From assembly GCA_041168905.1 (NCBI GenBank), contig JBEEJZ010000199.1:1-5219 (forward strand): a DNA stretch of 5,219 bases, given 5' to 3'. This DNA comes from JBEEJZ01 sp041168905. Its GTDB lineage: Bacteria > Pseudomonadota > Gammaproteobacteria > Burkholderiales > Burkholderiaceae_C. Numbering within the stretch: position 1 is the stretch's first letter; the number at the start of each line of letters is the position of its first letter. Made by a program: the position numbers and the translations under genes. This document shows positions 1-4,933 of this stretch, in pieces. Under the pieces are notes generated by a model. That model was not told where the DNA came from and did not search any database. It worked only from the letters and a program-made list of their open reading frames with translations.

Positions 1-6
1 AAAACT

Positions 7-48
7 ATCGGTCACGATCACCGGAATCGTCGGTCACGATGCCGGAAT
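7..48 (+). repeat. First repeat doublet (copies at 7-27 and 30-48)
   Basis: Copy 1 (7-27) begins ATCGGTCACGATCACC and ends GGAAT. Copy 2 (30-48) reads TCGGTCACGATGCCGGAAT and is slightly shorter. The second copy starts 23 bp after the first, about two helical turns. Confidence 0.85.
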
Positions 49-72
49 CCCAGATTTACAACCCGCTAAGGC

Positions 73-116
73 ATCGGTCACGATCACCGGAATGACCGGT
101 CACGATCCTCCGGAAT
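73..116 (+). repeat. Second repeat doublet (copies at 73-93 and 96-116)
   Basis: Copy 3 (73-93) is identical to copy 1 over all 21 bases and lies 66 bp from it. Copy 4 (96-116) is a variant, CCGGTCACGATCCT followed by CCGGAAT. Here too the second copy starts 23 bp after the first, so the doublet arrangement is conserved as a unit. Confidence 0.85.
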
Positions 117-142
117 ACCCACCAGAACGTTTGCCCTGCCTG

Positions 143-171
143 TTGCAAAAGGGCTAGAACTCTTGTATGAT
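143..171 (+). promoter_or_regulatory. Candidate promoter of the tetR-family gene
   Basis: TTGCAA (143-148) and TATGAT (166-171, one mismatch to TATAAT) are separated by 17 bp. A start 7-8 bp after the -10 box falls at about 178-179, on the A of the ATG at 179, which suggests a leaderless transcript. The -10 box overlaps a partial inverted repeat, ATGA (167-170) and TCAT (177-180), that could be an autoregulatory operator. Confidence 0.45.
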
Positions 172-178
172 ACACGTC

Positions 179-769
179 ATGCGAAATAAAACGAATCAGC
201 GAACTGCGGCTAAAGAGGCCTCCCACGAGCGCATTGTGGATGTGGCATCTCGCGCAATCCGGCGCAGCGGCTATGACGGCACCGGTGTGGCCGACATCAT
301 GAAAGAAGCCGGTTTGACGCACGGTGCCTTTTATGCCCACTTCTCCTCGCGTGAAGCAATGCTGGCTGAAGCGGCGGACCGAGCGGGTGCGCAAAGCAAT
401 GCGGCAACGGCGGCGGCGGTCGCCAGCGTTGCGCCGCAACAAGCGATGGAAACGCTGATTCGCGCTTACCTCTCCAAGGCTCACCAGGACGCCTCTGAGA
501 CAGGGTGCCCGATAGCTGCCCTGGTGTCCGAAATGCCTCGCCAATCGCCCGAGGTACGCCGTGCCGCTACGCGCCGCATAAAGGGCGCCATAGACCTGAT
601 CGCCCAGCAGTCCCCCGACTGGGGTCAGGCTGCAGCACACGAACGCGCACTGGTGATCGCCGCCACCTTGGTGGGCAGCCTTGCCTTAGCGCGCGCCGTC
701 GATGAGCCGGCCCTCGCAGACAAATTGCGCGAGGCCACGATCCAGCATTTGCTGAGCCTGGCGGGCTAA
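179..769 (+). CDS. TetR/AcrR-family transcriptional repressor
   Basis: This is a 196-residue, one-domain-plus-ligand-domain repressor of usual TetR length. The N-terminal helix-turn-helix spans about residues 16-62, with the recognition region TGVADIMKEAGLTHGAFYAHF followed by the typical S-S-R-E-A-M-L. The remainder is the helical ligand-binding and dimerisation domain, with the subfamily motif TGCPIAALVSEM at 108-119. Cys110 is the only cysteine. I chose the ATG at 179 over the in-frame ATG at 167 because the latter lies inside the best -10 box and the shorter N-terminus fits the family. Neither start has a Shine-Dalgarno sequence. It precedes an SDR-MDR gene pair in the same direction and most likely represses that pair and itself. 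The inducer is unknown. Confidence 0.9.
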   Translation: MRNKTNQRTAAKEASHERIVDVASRAIRRSGYDGTGVADIMKEAGLTHGAFYAHFSSREAMLAEAADRAGAQSNAATAAAVASVAPQQAMETLIRAYLSKAHQDASETGCPIAALVSEMPRQSPEVRRAATRRIKGAIDLIAQQSPDWGQAAAHERALVIAATLVGSLALARAVDEPALADKLREATIQHLLSLAG

Positions 770-784
770 TCGAATTTTCCCAAT

Positions 785-846
785 CAACCCACCCATGCGC
801 TCGCCAATAAATATTATGGTCATCATATGAATATCCAACCCACCCA
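785..846. promoter_or_regulatory. Candidate control region of the SDR-MDR operon
   Basis: The 93-bp gap between the repressor and the dehydrogenase gene has an AT-rich centre (about 806-834) flanked by two perfect 11-bp direct repeats, CAACCCACCCA, at 785-795 and 836-846. The centre contains TATTAT (812-817, -10-like), an inverted repeat TATG-GTCAT-CATA (815-827) and a palindrome TCATATGA (823-830). No good -35 box is visible at the proper distance. The TCAT/ATGA half-sites are shared with the start of the repressor gene, which fits common control, but such short motifs occur by chance. Confidence 0.35.
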
Positions 847-849
847 CTG

Positions 850-855
850 AAGGAG
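850..855 (+). promoter_or_regulatory. Strong ribosome binding site of the SDR gene
   Basis: AAGGAG lies 7 nt before the ATG at 863. It is the clearest Shine-Dalgarno sequence in the window and fixes the start of the dehydrogenase. Confidence 0.85.
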
Positions 856-862
856 TACTGCA

Positions 863-1693
863 ATGAACCCAAAGAACAAAGTCGCAATCGTCACGGGCGC
901 GACGTCCGGAATTGGCAAAGCCAGCGCCGAGCAATTGGCCCAGGCTGGCTATACGGTGTACGGCACCAGCCGCCGTGCCGTCCAAGCCGGTCAGCATGCG
1001 TTCCCGATGCTGGTGCTGGATGTCACTGACGATGCGTCTGCCGAAGCGGCCGTTAAAGAAGTAATGCGGCGCGAGGGTCGCATCGATCTGCTTGTGAACA
1101 ACGCCGGCTTTGGTGTTGCTCCCGCTGCGGCCGAAGAGAGCTCGCTGGAGCAAGCCAAGGCTATCTTCGACACCAACTTCTTCGGACTGATCCGCATGAC
1201 GCGCGCCGTGGTGCCGCACATGCGCAAGCAGCGCAGTGGTCGGATCATCAACATCGGCTCTGTGCTGGGCTTCCTGCCCATGCCGTTCAGTGCTCTTTAT
1301 GCAGCAACCAAGCACGCCGTTGAAGGCTATTCGGAGTCGCTGGACCATGAACTGCGCACCTGGGGCGTTCGCGTTTCGGTCATCGAACCGGCCTATACCC
1401 GTACGCAGTTCGATGCCAACATGATGCAACCCGATCGCCCGCTGGAAGAGTACCGGCAGGTTCGCGCCAACTTGAACCGTGTCGTTGAAAAGGTAATGAG
1501 CACCGGCGATGATCCCTCTGTGGTTGGCGCCACTGTGCTAAAGGCTGCTAACGCATCGTCCCCCCGGCAACGCTACACCTCTGGTGGCCTGGCTGCTCGC
1601 TTGCGATTGATGCGCCGCTTTGCACCTGCAGGCCTGATGGATGCCGGCCTGCGCAAAGACCTGCAGCTCGACACAAGGCAGGCAGCAGCATGA
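863..1693 (+). CDS. Classical short-chain dehydrogenase/reductase (SDR), NADP(H)-type
   Basis: The 276-residue protein has every hallmark of a classical SDR. These are the cofactor loop TGATSGIG (11-18), the conserved Asp53 after beta-3, NNAG (79-82), the catalytic-tetrad Asn105, Ser133, and Tyr146/Lys150 in YAATK, followed by PAYTRT (176-181). Two arginines directly after beta-2 (Arg37, Arg38 in GTSRR) favour NADP(H) over NAD(H). The length and the sequence after the catalytic site resemble the 17-beta-HSD-like SDR subgroup, a broad group often annotated only as 'oxidoreductase'. It is a soluble cytoplasmic enzyme reducing a carbonyl or oxidising an alcohol; the substrate cannot be inferred. 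The stop codon overlaps the next start as ATGA, so the two enzymes are translationally coupled and probably act in the same process. Confidence 0.93.
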   Translation: MNPKNKVAIVTGATSGIGKASAEQLAQAGYTVYGTSRRAVQAGQHAFPMLVLDVTDDASAEAAVKEVMRREGRIDLLVNNAGFGVAPAAAEESSLEQAKAIFDTNFFGLIRMTRAVVPHMRKQRSGRIINIGSVLGFLPMPFSALYAATKHAVEGYSESLDHELRTWGVRVSVIEPAYTRTQFDANMMQPDRPLEEYRQVRANLNRVVEKVMSTGDDPSVVGATVLKAANASSPRQRYTSGGLAARLRLMRRFAPAGLMDAGLRKDLQLDTRQAAA

Positions 1694-2691
1694 AGGCCTT
1701 TATTGTCGATCGTTACAAAAGCAAAACTGGCATGCGCTCGGGCGAAGTGCCCGTGCCACAGATAGCCGAGGATGAGGTTCTGGTCGCGGTACACGCCGCG
1801 GCGGTGAACCTGATAGATGCCAAGATTCTCAACGGCGAGTTCAAACTCATCCTGCCTTACCGCACGCCCTTTGTGCTGGGGCACGACGTGGCTGGCATGG
1901 TGGTCCGTGCGGGCTCAGGTGTGCGGCAATTCAAGCCAGGCGACGCGGTCTACGCCCGCCCGCATGATCTGCGGATTGGTACTTTCGCTGAGTTCGTCGC
2001 GGTCAAGGAAAGTGCACTGGCCCTCAAGCCAAAAAACATCAGCATGGAAGAGGCAGCTTCACTGCCATTGGTCGCCCTGACGGCCTGGCAGGCTCTGGTT
2101 GAGAACGCCCAACTCAAGCCGGGCCAAAAGGTCTTCATCCAGGCCGGATCCGGTGGCGTGGGTACTTTTGCGATACAACTGGCCAAGCATCTGGGCGCAT
2201 TCGTGGCCACCACTACCAGTGCTGCCAATGAAGCGCTGGTGAAGGGCCTGGGCGCAGACCTGGTTATCGATTACAGGACAGACGATTTTGAAAAAGTTCT
2301 GCATGGATATGACGTGGTGCTCAACAGCCAGGACGCAAAGACGCTCCAAAAATCGCTGCAAGTGCTCAAGCCCGGCGGCAGGTTGATCTCCATTTCCGGC
2401 CCGCCCGACCCCGCCTTTGCCGATGCCATTCACGCCCCCTGGATGGTGAAACAGGTCATGCGTTTGCTGAGTCTGGGTGTGCGCGGCAAAGCCCAACGCC
2501 GCGATGTGGACTATGCCTTTCTCTTCATGCAAGCCAACGGGAGCCAGTTGCGGCAGATTGCGGCGTTGGTCGAGTCGGGGGCAATTCGTCCGGTTCTGGA
2601 CCAGGTGTTCCCCTTTGAGTCAACCAATGAGGCTTTGGCCTATGTGGAAAGTAGTCGCGCCAAAGGCAAGGTCGTTATCAAGGTGCGATAA
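1690..2691 (+). CDS. Zinc-independent MDR-family NAD(P)H oxidoreductase (quinone oxidoreductase-like)
   Basis: The 333-residue protein has the medium-chain dehydrogenase/reductase layout. An N-terminal GroES-like domain (about 1-125) contains GHDVAG (64-69) and the FKPGDAVYAR strand (81-90). The Rossmann domain has the nucleotide loop AGSGGVG (152-158) followed by AIQLAKHLGA, and the C-terminus closes with AKGKVVIKV (324-332). The protein contains no cysteine at all, so both the catalytic and structural zinc ligands of alcohol dehydrogenases are missing. This places it with the quinone oxidoreductase/RTN4IP1-like enzymes that use NADPH to reduce quinones or activated alkenes. It overlaps the SDR stop by 4 nt and relies on a weak AGG (1680-1682) plus coupling for initiation. 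The substrate is unknown; shared repression with the SDR by the upstream TetR protein is inferred. Confidence 0.92.
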   Translation: MKAFIVDRYKSKTGMRSGEVPVPQIAEDEVLVAVHAAAVNLIDAKILNGEFKLILPYRTPFVLGHDVAGMVVRAGSGVRQFKPGDAVYARPHDLRIGTFAEFVAVKESALALKPKNISMEEAASLPLVALTAWQALVENAQLKPGQKVFIQAGSGGVGTFAIQLAKHLGAFVATTTSAANEALVKGLGADLVIDYRTDDFEKVLHGYDVVLNSQDAKTLQKSLQVLKPGGRLISISGPPDPAFADAIHAPWMVKQVMRLLSLGVRGKAQRRDVDYAFLFMQANGSQLRQIAALVESGAIRPVLDQVFPFESTNEALAYVESSRAKGKVVIKVR

Positions 2692-2695
2692 AAAA

Positions 2696-3247
2696 CTAGC
2701 CTGAGACAGCCGTCGCATCAAACACAAAGCAGGTCGTTGTGGCGTGCGCGTACAAGCGACCAGCAGCATCCAGAATCTTGGCCTCTGCCGTCGCCATTTG
2801 CTTGCCGCTGTGAATCACATTGCCTTCTGCGCGCAGCGGGCCAGTCTTGTGCGTAGCGGCGCGCACGATGTTGATGCTGAGCTCTGCCGTGGTGTAGGCG
2901 CGGCCGGCAGGCAGCTTGGAATGCACAGCGCAACCCAAAGCGGAATCCAGCAGGGTTGAGAACCATCCACCGTGCACAGTGCCCATTGGGTTGTAGTAGC
3001 CAATGTCAGGAATACCTTGGAATACAGCACGGCCATCACCTACCTCGACCAACTCAAAGCCCAGAGTTTCCGCCATATGGGGGTAGGGCAATTCTCCCGA
3101 CATCATGGCCTCCAAGAACTGCCGGCCACTCTTGCCCGCAATTTGTTCCCTGGTGGCCACGCCAGGCTTTCCACCACCGTCTTGTAAACGCTTCCTGGCC
3201 TGGGCAAGCTGGCTTTCCCACGCGGTCAATTGGCTAACGCTCGACAT
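2696..3247 (-). CDS. PaaI-like hotdog-fold acyl-CoA thioesterase
   Basis: This 183-residue protein has a helical N-terminal extension (about 1-55) and then a single hotdog domain. The signature NPMGTVHGGWFSTLLDSALG (86-105) is that of PaaI/YdiI-type thioesterases: HGG (92-94) opens the central helix and Asp101 matches the catalytic acid. The final strand region HATTTCFVF (168-176) is also typical. The family hydrolyses acyl- or aryl-CoA thioesters in the cytoplasm as homotetramers; the substrate here is unknown. An upstream in-frame ATG at 3289 would add 14 residues but lies inside the operator region. The ATG at 3247 has GGAG 5 nt before it and is preferred. The gene is divergent from a MarR regulator that probably controls it, and it ends 4 bp from the stop of the convergent MDR gene. 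Confidence 0.92.
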   Translation of the reverse strand: MSSVSQLTAWESQLAQARKRLQDGGGKPGVATREQIAGKSGRQFLEAMMSGELPYPHMAETLGFELVEVGDGRAVFQGIPDIGYYNPMGTVHGGWFSTLLDSALGCAVHSKLPAGRAYTTAELSINIVRAATHKTGPLRAEGNVIHSGKQMATAEAKILDAAGRLYAHATTTCFVFDATAVSG

Positions 3248-3252
3248 TGCAA

Positions 3253-3256
3253 CTCC
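3253..3256 (-). promoter_or_regulatory. Ribosome binding site deciding the thioesterase start
   Basis: On the minus strand this reads GGAG, 5 nt before the ATG at 3247. It supports the shorter protein over the start at 3289. Confidence 0.65.
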
Positions 3257-3262
3257 ATATGT

Positions 3263-3290
3263 TTGTATGTGCAACGATTGTAGATACAAT
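3263..3290 (+). promoter_or_regulatory. Candidate marR promoter, embedded in the operator
   Basis: TTGTAT (3263-3268) and TACAAT (3285-3290, one mismatch to TATAAT) are 16 bp apart. A transcription start 7 bp after the -10 box would be 3297, the A of the marR ATG, giving a leaderless mRNA. On the minus strand the same bases offer TTGTAT (3289-3284) and TACAAA (3267-3262), also 16 bp apart, as a weaker promoter for the thioesterase. The two promoters would therefore overlap face to face. Confidence 0.45.
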
Positions 3291-3295
3291 TACAA
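3263..3295. promoter_or_regulatory. Probable MarR operator between the divergent genes
   Basis: The 49-bp gap between the thioesterase and marR starts contains the inverted repeat ATTGTA-GA-TACAAT (3277-3290) with perfect 6-bp arms. A weaker palindrome TTGTATGTGCAA (3263-3274) and an extra TACAA half-site (3291-3295) flank it. MarR proteins commonly bind AT-rich palindromes of this TTGTA-n-TACAA kind placed between their own gene and a divergent target. The position predicts repression of both genes. This is inferred from symmetry and location. Confidence 0.65.
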
Positions 3296-3296
3296 C

Positions 3297-3764
3297 ATGA
3301 ACACAAGCGGCGCCCCCATGGATCGTCCTCAGGGATGTACCAATCTCAAACTGCGCCAATTCATGCGCCGCGTGACGCAGCTCTACGACATAGAGATGAG
3401 CAAGGTGGGCCTGAAGACGACCCAGTACTCGCTGCTGTCTCACGTAGAAAAGCTCGGTCCGGTTCGCCCCATGGATCTAGCAGCCAGCATCAAAATGGAG
3501 CCATCCACCCTGACTCGCAACCTCAAGCCGCTGGTGGACTCAGGCTGGGTCACCGTCTTGGCTGGCGTGGATGCCCGTAGCCGCCTGGTTGCGATCACCG
3601 ACGCGGGTCGTGCCAAGCGTGCGCAGGCCAAGCGCCACTGGCGCAAAGCCCAGGACGGCATGAACGACCTATTGGGAATGGGCAATGTTGCAGCACTGCA
3701 CGCGCTGATTGATCAGTCCATGGACAAGTTAAACACCATGGGTGATGAAGAGGACGAGGGCTAA
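3297..3764 (+). CDS. MarR-family transcriptional regulator
   Basis: The 155-residue protein has usual MarR length and layout. N-terminal dimerisation helices (about 15-37) are followed by TTQYSLLSHVEKLGPV (41-56). The winged helix comes next: PMDLAASIKMEPSTLTRNLKPLVDSGWV spans 58-85, with the recognition helix at 69-80. The wing is AGVDARSRLVAITDAG (89-104), with the conserved D-x-R-S-R. C-terminal helices end in an acidic tail (DEEDEG). Cys14 in QGCTN is its only cysteine. The open frame extends upstream to 3105, but that part is antisense to the thioesterase. The ATG at 3297 matches the predicted transcript start and no Shine-Dalgarno sequence is present. An alternative start is the ATG at 3318 (MDRPQGC). 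It likely represses itself and the divergent thioesterase; the ligand is unknown. Confidence 0.92.
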   Translation: MNTSGAPMDRPQGCTNLKLRQFMRRVTQLYDIEMSKVGLKTTQYSLLSHVEKLGPVRPMDLAASIKMEPSTLTRNLKPLVDSGWVTVLAGVDARSRLVAITDAGRAKRAQAKRHWRKAQDGMNDLLGMGNVAALHALIDQSMDKLNTMGDEEDEG

Positions 3765-3775
3765 CGCTTTAACGT

Positions 3776-3789
3776 TGCGCTGACGCGCA
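3776..3789. other. Small GC-rich hairpin after marR
   Basis: TGCGC-TGAC-GCGCA forms a 5-bp stem with a 4-nt loop 11 nt after the marR stop. No T-tract follows, so it is not a convincing intrinsic terminator. It could stabilise the 3' end or be chance. Confidence 0.25.
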
Positions 3790-3791
3790 GC

Positions 3792-3822
3792 TTGCCAGAG
3801 AATGCCCTGGGACTGATTTAAC
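3792..3822 (+). promoter_or_regulatory. Candidate promoter of yigZ
   Basis: TTGCCA (3792-3797, one mismatch to TTGACA) lies 19 bp before TTTAAC (3817-3822). The latter is preceded by TG one base upstream (3814-3815), as in an extended -10 element. The predicted start is around 3829, only a few bases before the ATG at 3832. Read-through from marR is also possible. Confidence 0.3.
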
Positions 3823-3831
3823 CTAGAGTCC

Positions 3832-4425
3832 ATGGCCCAATGCATTGCATCCGTTCACGTGAGCGATCTTTTCATCAAGAAAAGCCGGTTCATTGGCTGC
3901 GTCCAACCGGTACCTGACCGGGCAAGCGCACAAAGCATTGTGGCCAGCCTGAAAGCGCAACATCCCGGTGCCGCACACGTGTGCTGGGCGTTGATGGCTG
4001 GAGGGCATTCCGCAGCGGTCGATGATGGTGAACCCAGTGGCACTGCAGGAAAACCCATGCTCGAGGTACTTCGCCATCAGGACCTTGAGGGAGTACTGGC
4101 GACCGTGGTTCGCTACTACGGTGGTATCCAGTTGGGAGCAGGCGGCTTGGTGCGTGCCTACACGGACTGCGTGGCTCAGGCGTTGAAGAACGCGACCAAG
4201 ATTCCCATCATCAAGCTTAGAAGGCTGCACTGTTCCGTACCCTACGCGCTGGAAGGGATGCTGCGTAGGGAATTCGAATCGGCGGGTGGTGTCTTGCTCA
4301 GTGTTCAGCACGGTGATGGTGTCGAATTTGCATTCAGCATTGCCGAGACTTCAGCCAATGGCTTGGTGGCACATCTGAATGAAGTTGGCCAAGGTCGAAT
4401 TGCATGGCTTGAAGTCAAAGTCTAA
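3832..4425 (+). CDS. yigZ: YigZ/IMPACT-family protein (UPF0029 plus DUF1949)
   Basis: The 197-residue protein matches the bacterial YigZ family in length and order. The N-terminal UPF0029/Impact domain (about 15-122) has KKSRFIG (16-22), HVCWAL (49-54), the signature DDGEPSGTAGKPML (64-77) and RYYGGIQLGAGGLVRAY (94-110). A C-terminal ferredoxin-like DUF1949 domain (about 135-195) follows. The family is conserved from bacteria to eukaryotes. In eukaryotes IMPACT modulates translation stress signalling by binding GCN1; the bacterial biochemical role is not established, and a nucleic-acid or ribosome link is only suspected. No good Shine-Dalgarno sequence precedes the ATG (only AGAG at 3825-3828, very close). 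The gene is separated from marR by 67 bp and shows no obvious functional link with it. Confidence 0.93.
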   Translation: MAQCIASVHVSDLFIKKSRFIGCVQPVPDRASAQSIVASLKAQHPGAAHVCWALMAGGHSAAVDDGEPSGTAGKPMLEVLRHQDLEGVLATVVRYYGGIQLGAGGLVRAYTDCVAQALKNATKIPIIKLRRLHCSVPYALEGMLRREFESAGGVLLSVQHGDGVEFAFSIAETSANGLVAHLNEVGQGRIAWLEVKV

Positions 4426-4426
4426 T

Positions 4427-4441
4427 TTGTGCTCTGCACAA
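4427..4441. terminator. Possible weak terminator hairpin after yigZ
   Basis: TTGTGC-TCT-GCACAA, a perfect 6-bp stem with a 3-nt loop, starts 1 nt after the yigZ stop codon. It lacks a following T-tract, so Rho-independent termination would be inefficient. It may instead protect the 3' end. Confidence 0.3.
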
Positions 4442-4897
4442 TCGAATGCCATGCCGAGGGGCTTCGCGATTTACCTGAAATAACGTCTTCAGTTGCCAAG
4501 GCCACACCTGCGCCCCTTTTTCCGCTTGCTAGAAAGATATCTTCAAATCACACTTCAAATCCCGGTTCTTGGCATGCGCCAATGGCCGCATCTGGCTCAC
4601 AGCTCCATTTGGTGGTCCAAATAGGGCGTCCATAAACCGGTCACAAAAATCACTCTGCCTGACTGCCGACATTATTGGGCGCTAGCAGTGTGCCCTTAAC
4701 GGTCAGTCGTGAAAGTCTTGACCAGTCGTTCGCCAGGCCAATGAAAATTGAAGAGCAGTCATTCTGTCGACGGAATTTTTGGCAGAAGGCTTTCAGGTTT
4801 TTGTGCCGCGAAAGCGGTCACTCGCGAACACCCGTTTGTGAGAAGTCCAGTCCGGACTTTCCACACATTGTTTGGAGCCGGGTCAAGTCAACTCGCC
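4442..4897. other. Gene-poor stretch between yigZ and the toxin
   Basis: I see no convincing gene here. Two plus-strand open frames (4429-4635 and 4675-4998) have no recognisable domain, no ribosome binding site and unlikely composition. The second also runs into the toxin gene in another frame. No tRNA-like cloverleaf was noticed. Small symmetric elements are GGTCA/TGACC (4701-4705 and 4719-4723), CCGC-GAAA-GCGG (4806-4817) and AAGTCC...GGACTT (4843-4859) around the palindrome AGTCCGGACT. The stretch may be an old insertion boundary or decayed sequence beside an accessory toxin-antitoxin module. Confidence 0.5.
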
Positions 4898-4926
4898 TTG
4901 ACGTCAAAGGTAACACATGTGTTACC
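4898..4926. promoter_or_regulatory. Probable toxin-antitoxin operator and promoter
   Basis: A perfect 18-bp palindrome, GGTAACACATGTGTTACC (4909-4926), ends 7 bp before the toxin ATG. Directly upstream is a perfect 10-bp palindrome TTGACGTCAA (4898-4907). TTGACG (4898-4903) is a good -35 box, and TACCAT (4923-4928) is a weak -10 box at 19-bp spacing, so the large palindrome would cover the promoter spacer. Type II antitoxins normally autorepress by binding such palindromes. The symmetry is seen directly; the role is inferred. Confidence 0.7.
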
Positions 4927-4933
4927 ATAAAGC

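Larger units (their letters stand above)
1..121. mobile_element. Probable terminal end of an IS21-family insertion sequence (partial)
   Basis: The first ~120 bases carry four direct copies of a repeat with the core GGTCACGAT and a CCGGAAT tail. Multiple direct repeats of this kind near the termini are typical of IS21-family elements (IstA binding sites), and this motif resembles IS21-type ends I recall from proteobacteria. No transposase coding sequence is visible, so the element body would extend left of the window. IS21 elements usually end in 5'-TG...CA-3'; the CCCA ending at 121 could be that terminus, but this is a guess. The family assignment comes from motif memory, not a database match. 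Alternatives are a solo or degenerate IS end, or an unrelated intergenic repeat. Confidence 0.6.

Noticed and set aside
1..121. The four left-edge repeats as a CRISPR array
   Set aside because: The repeats are tandem doublets with 2-bp gaps, and spacing between doublets is irregular. There are no regular unique spacers and no cas gene.
56..640. Minus-strand open frame (194 codons) opposite tetR and across the repeats
   Set aside because: Its composition is unlike a real protein and it has no motifs; the opposite strand encodes an intact TetR repressor. It is not a transposase remnant.
686..1429. Long minus-strand open frame (247 codons) antisense to the SDR gene
   Set aside because: It has no recognisable domain and no ribosome binding site, and it lies wholly opposite a gene with all SDR motifs intact. 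It is a by-product of GC-rich codon use.
2059..2532. Minus-strand open frame (157 codons) opposite the MDR gene
   Set aside because: It shows no family features and is antisense to a clearly conserved enzyme.
3248..3289. Upstream start (3289) for the thioesterase
   Set aside because: It would place coding sequence over the operator, and only the start at 3247 has a GGAG at proper spacing.
3105..3296. Upstream extension of the marR frame by 64 codons
   Set aside because: The extra residues are antisense to the thioesterase and cross the operator, and the MarR fold starts after 3297.
4806..4817. CCGC-GAAA-GCGG hairpin as a terminator
   Set aside because: It has a short stem with no T-tract downstream on either strand.
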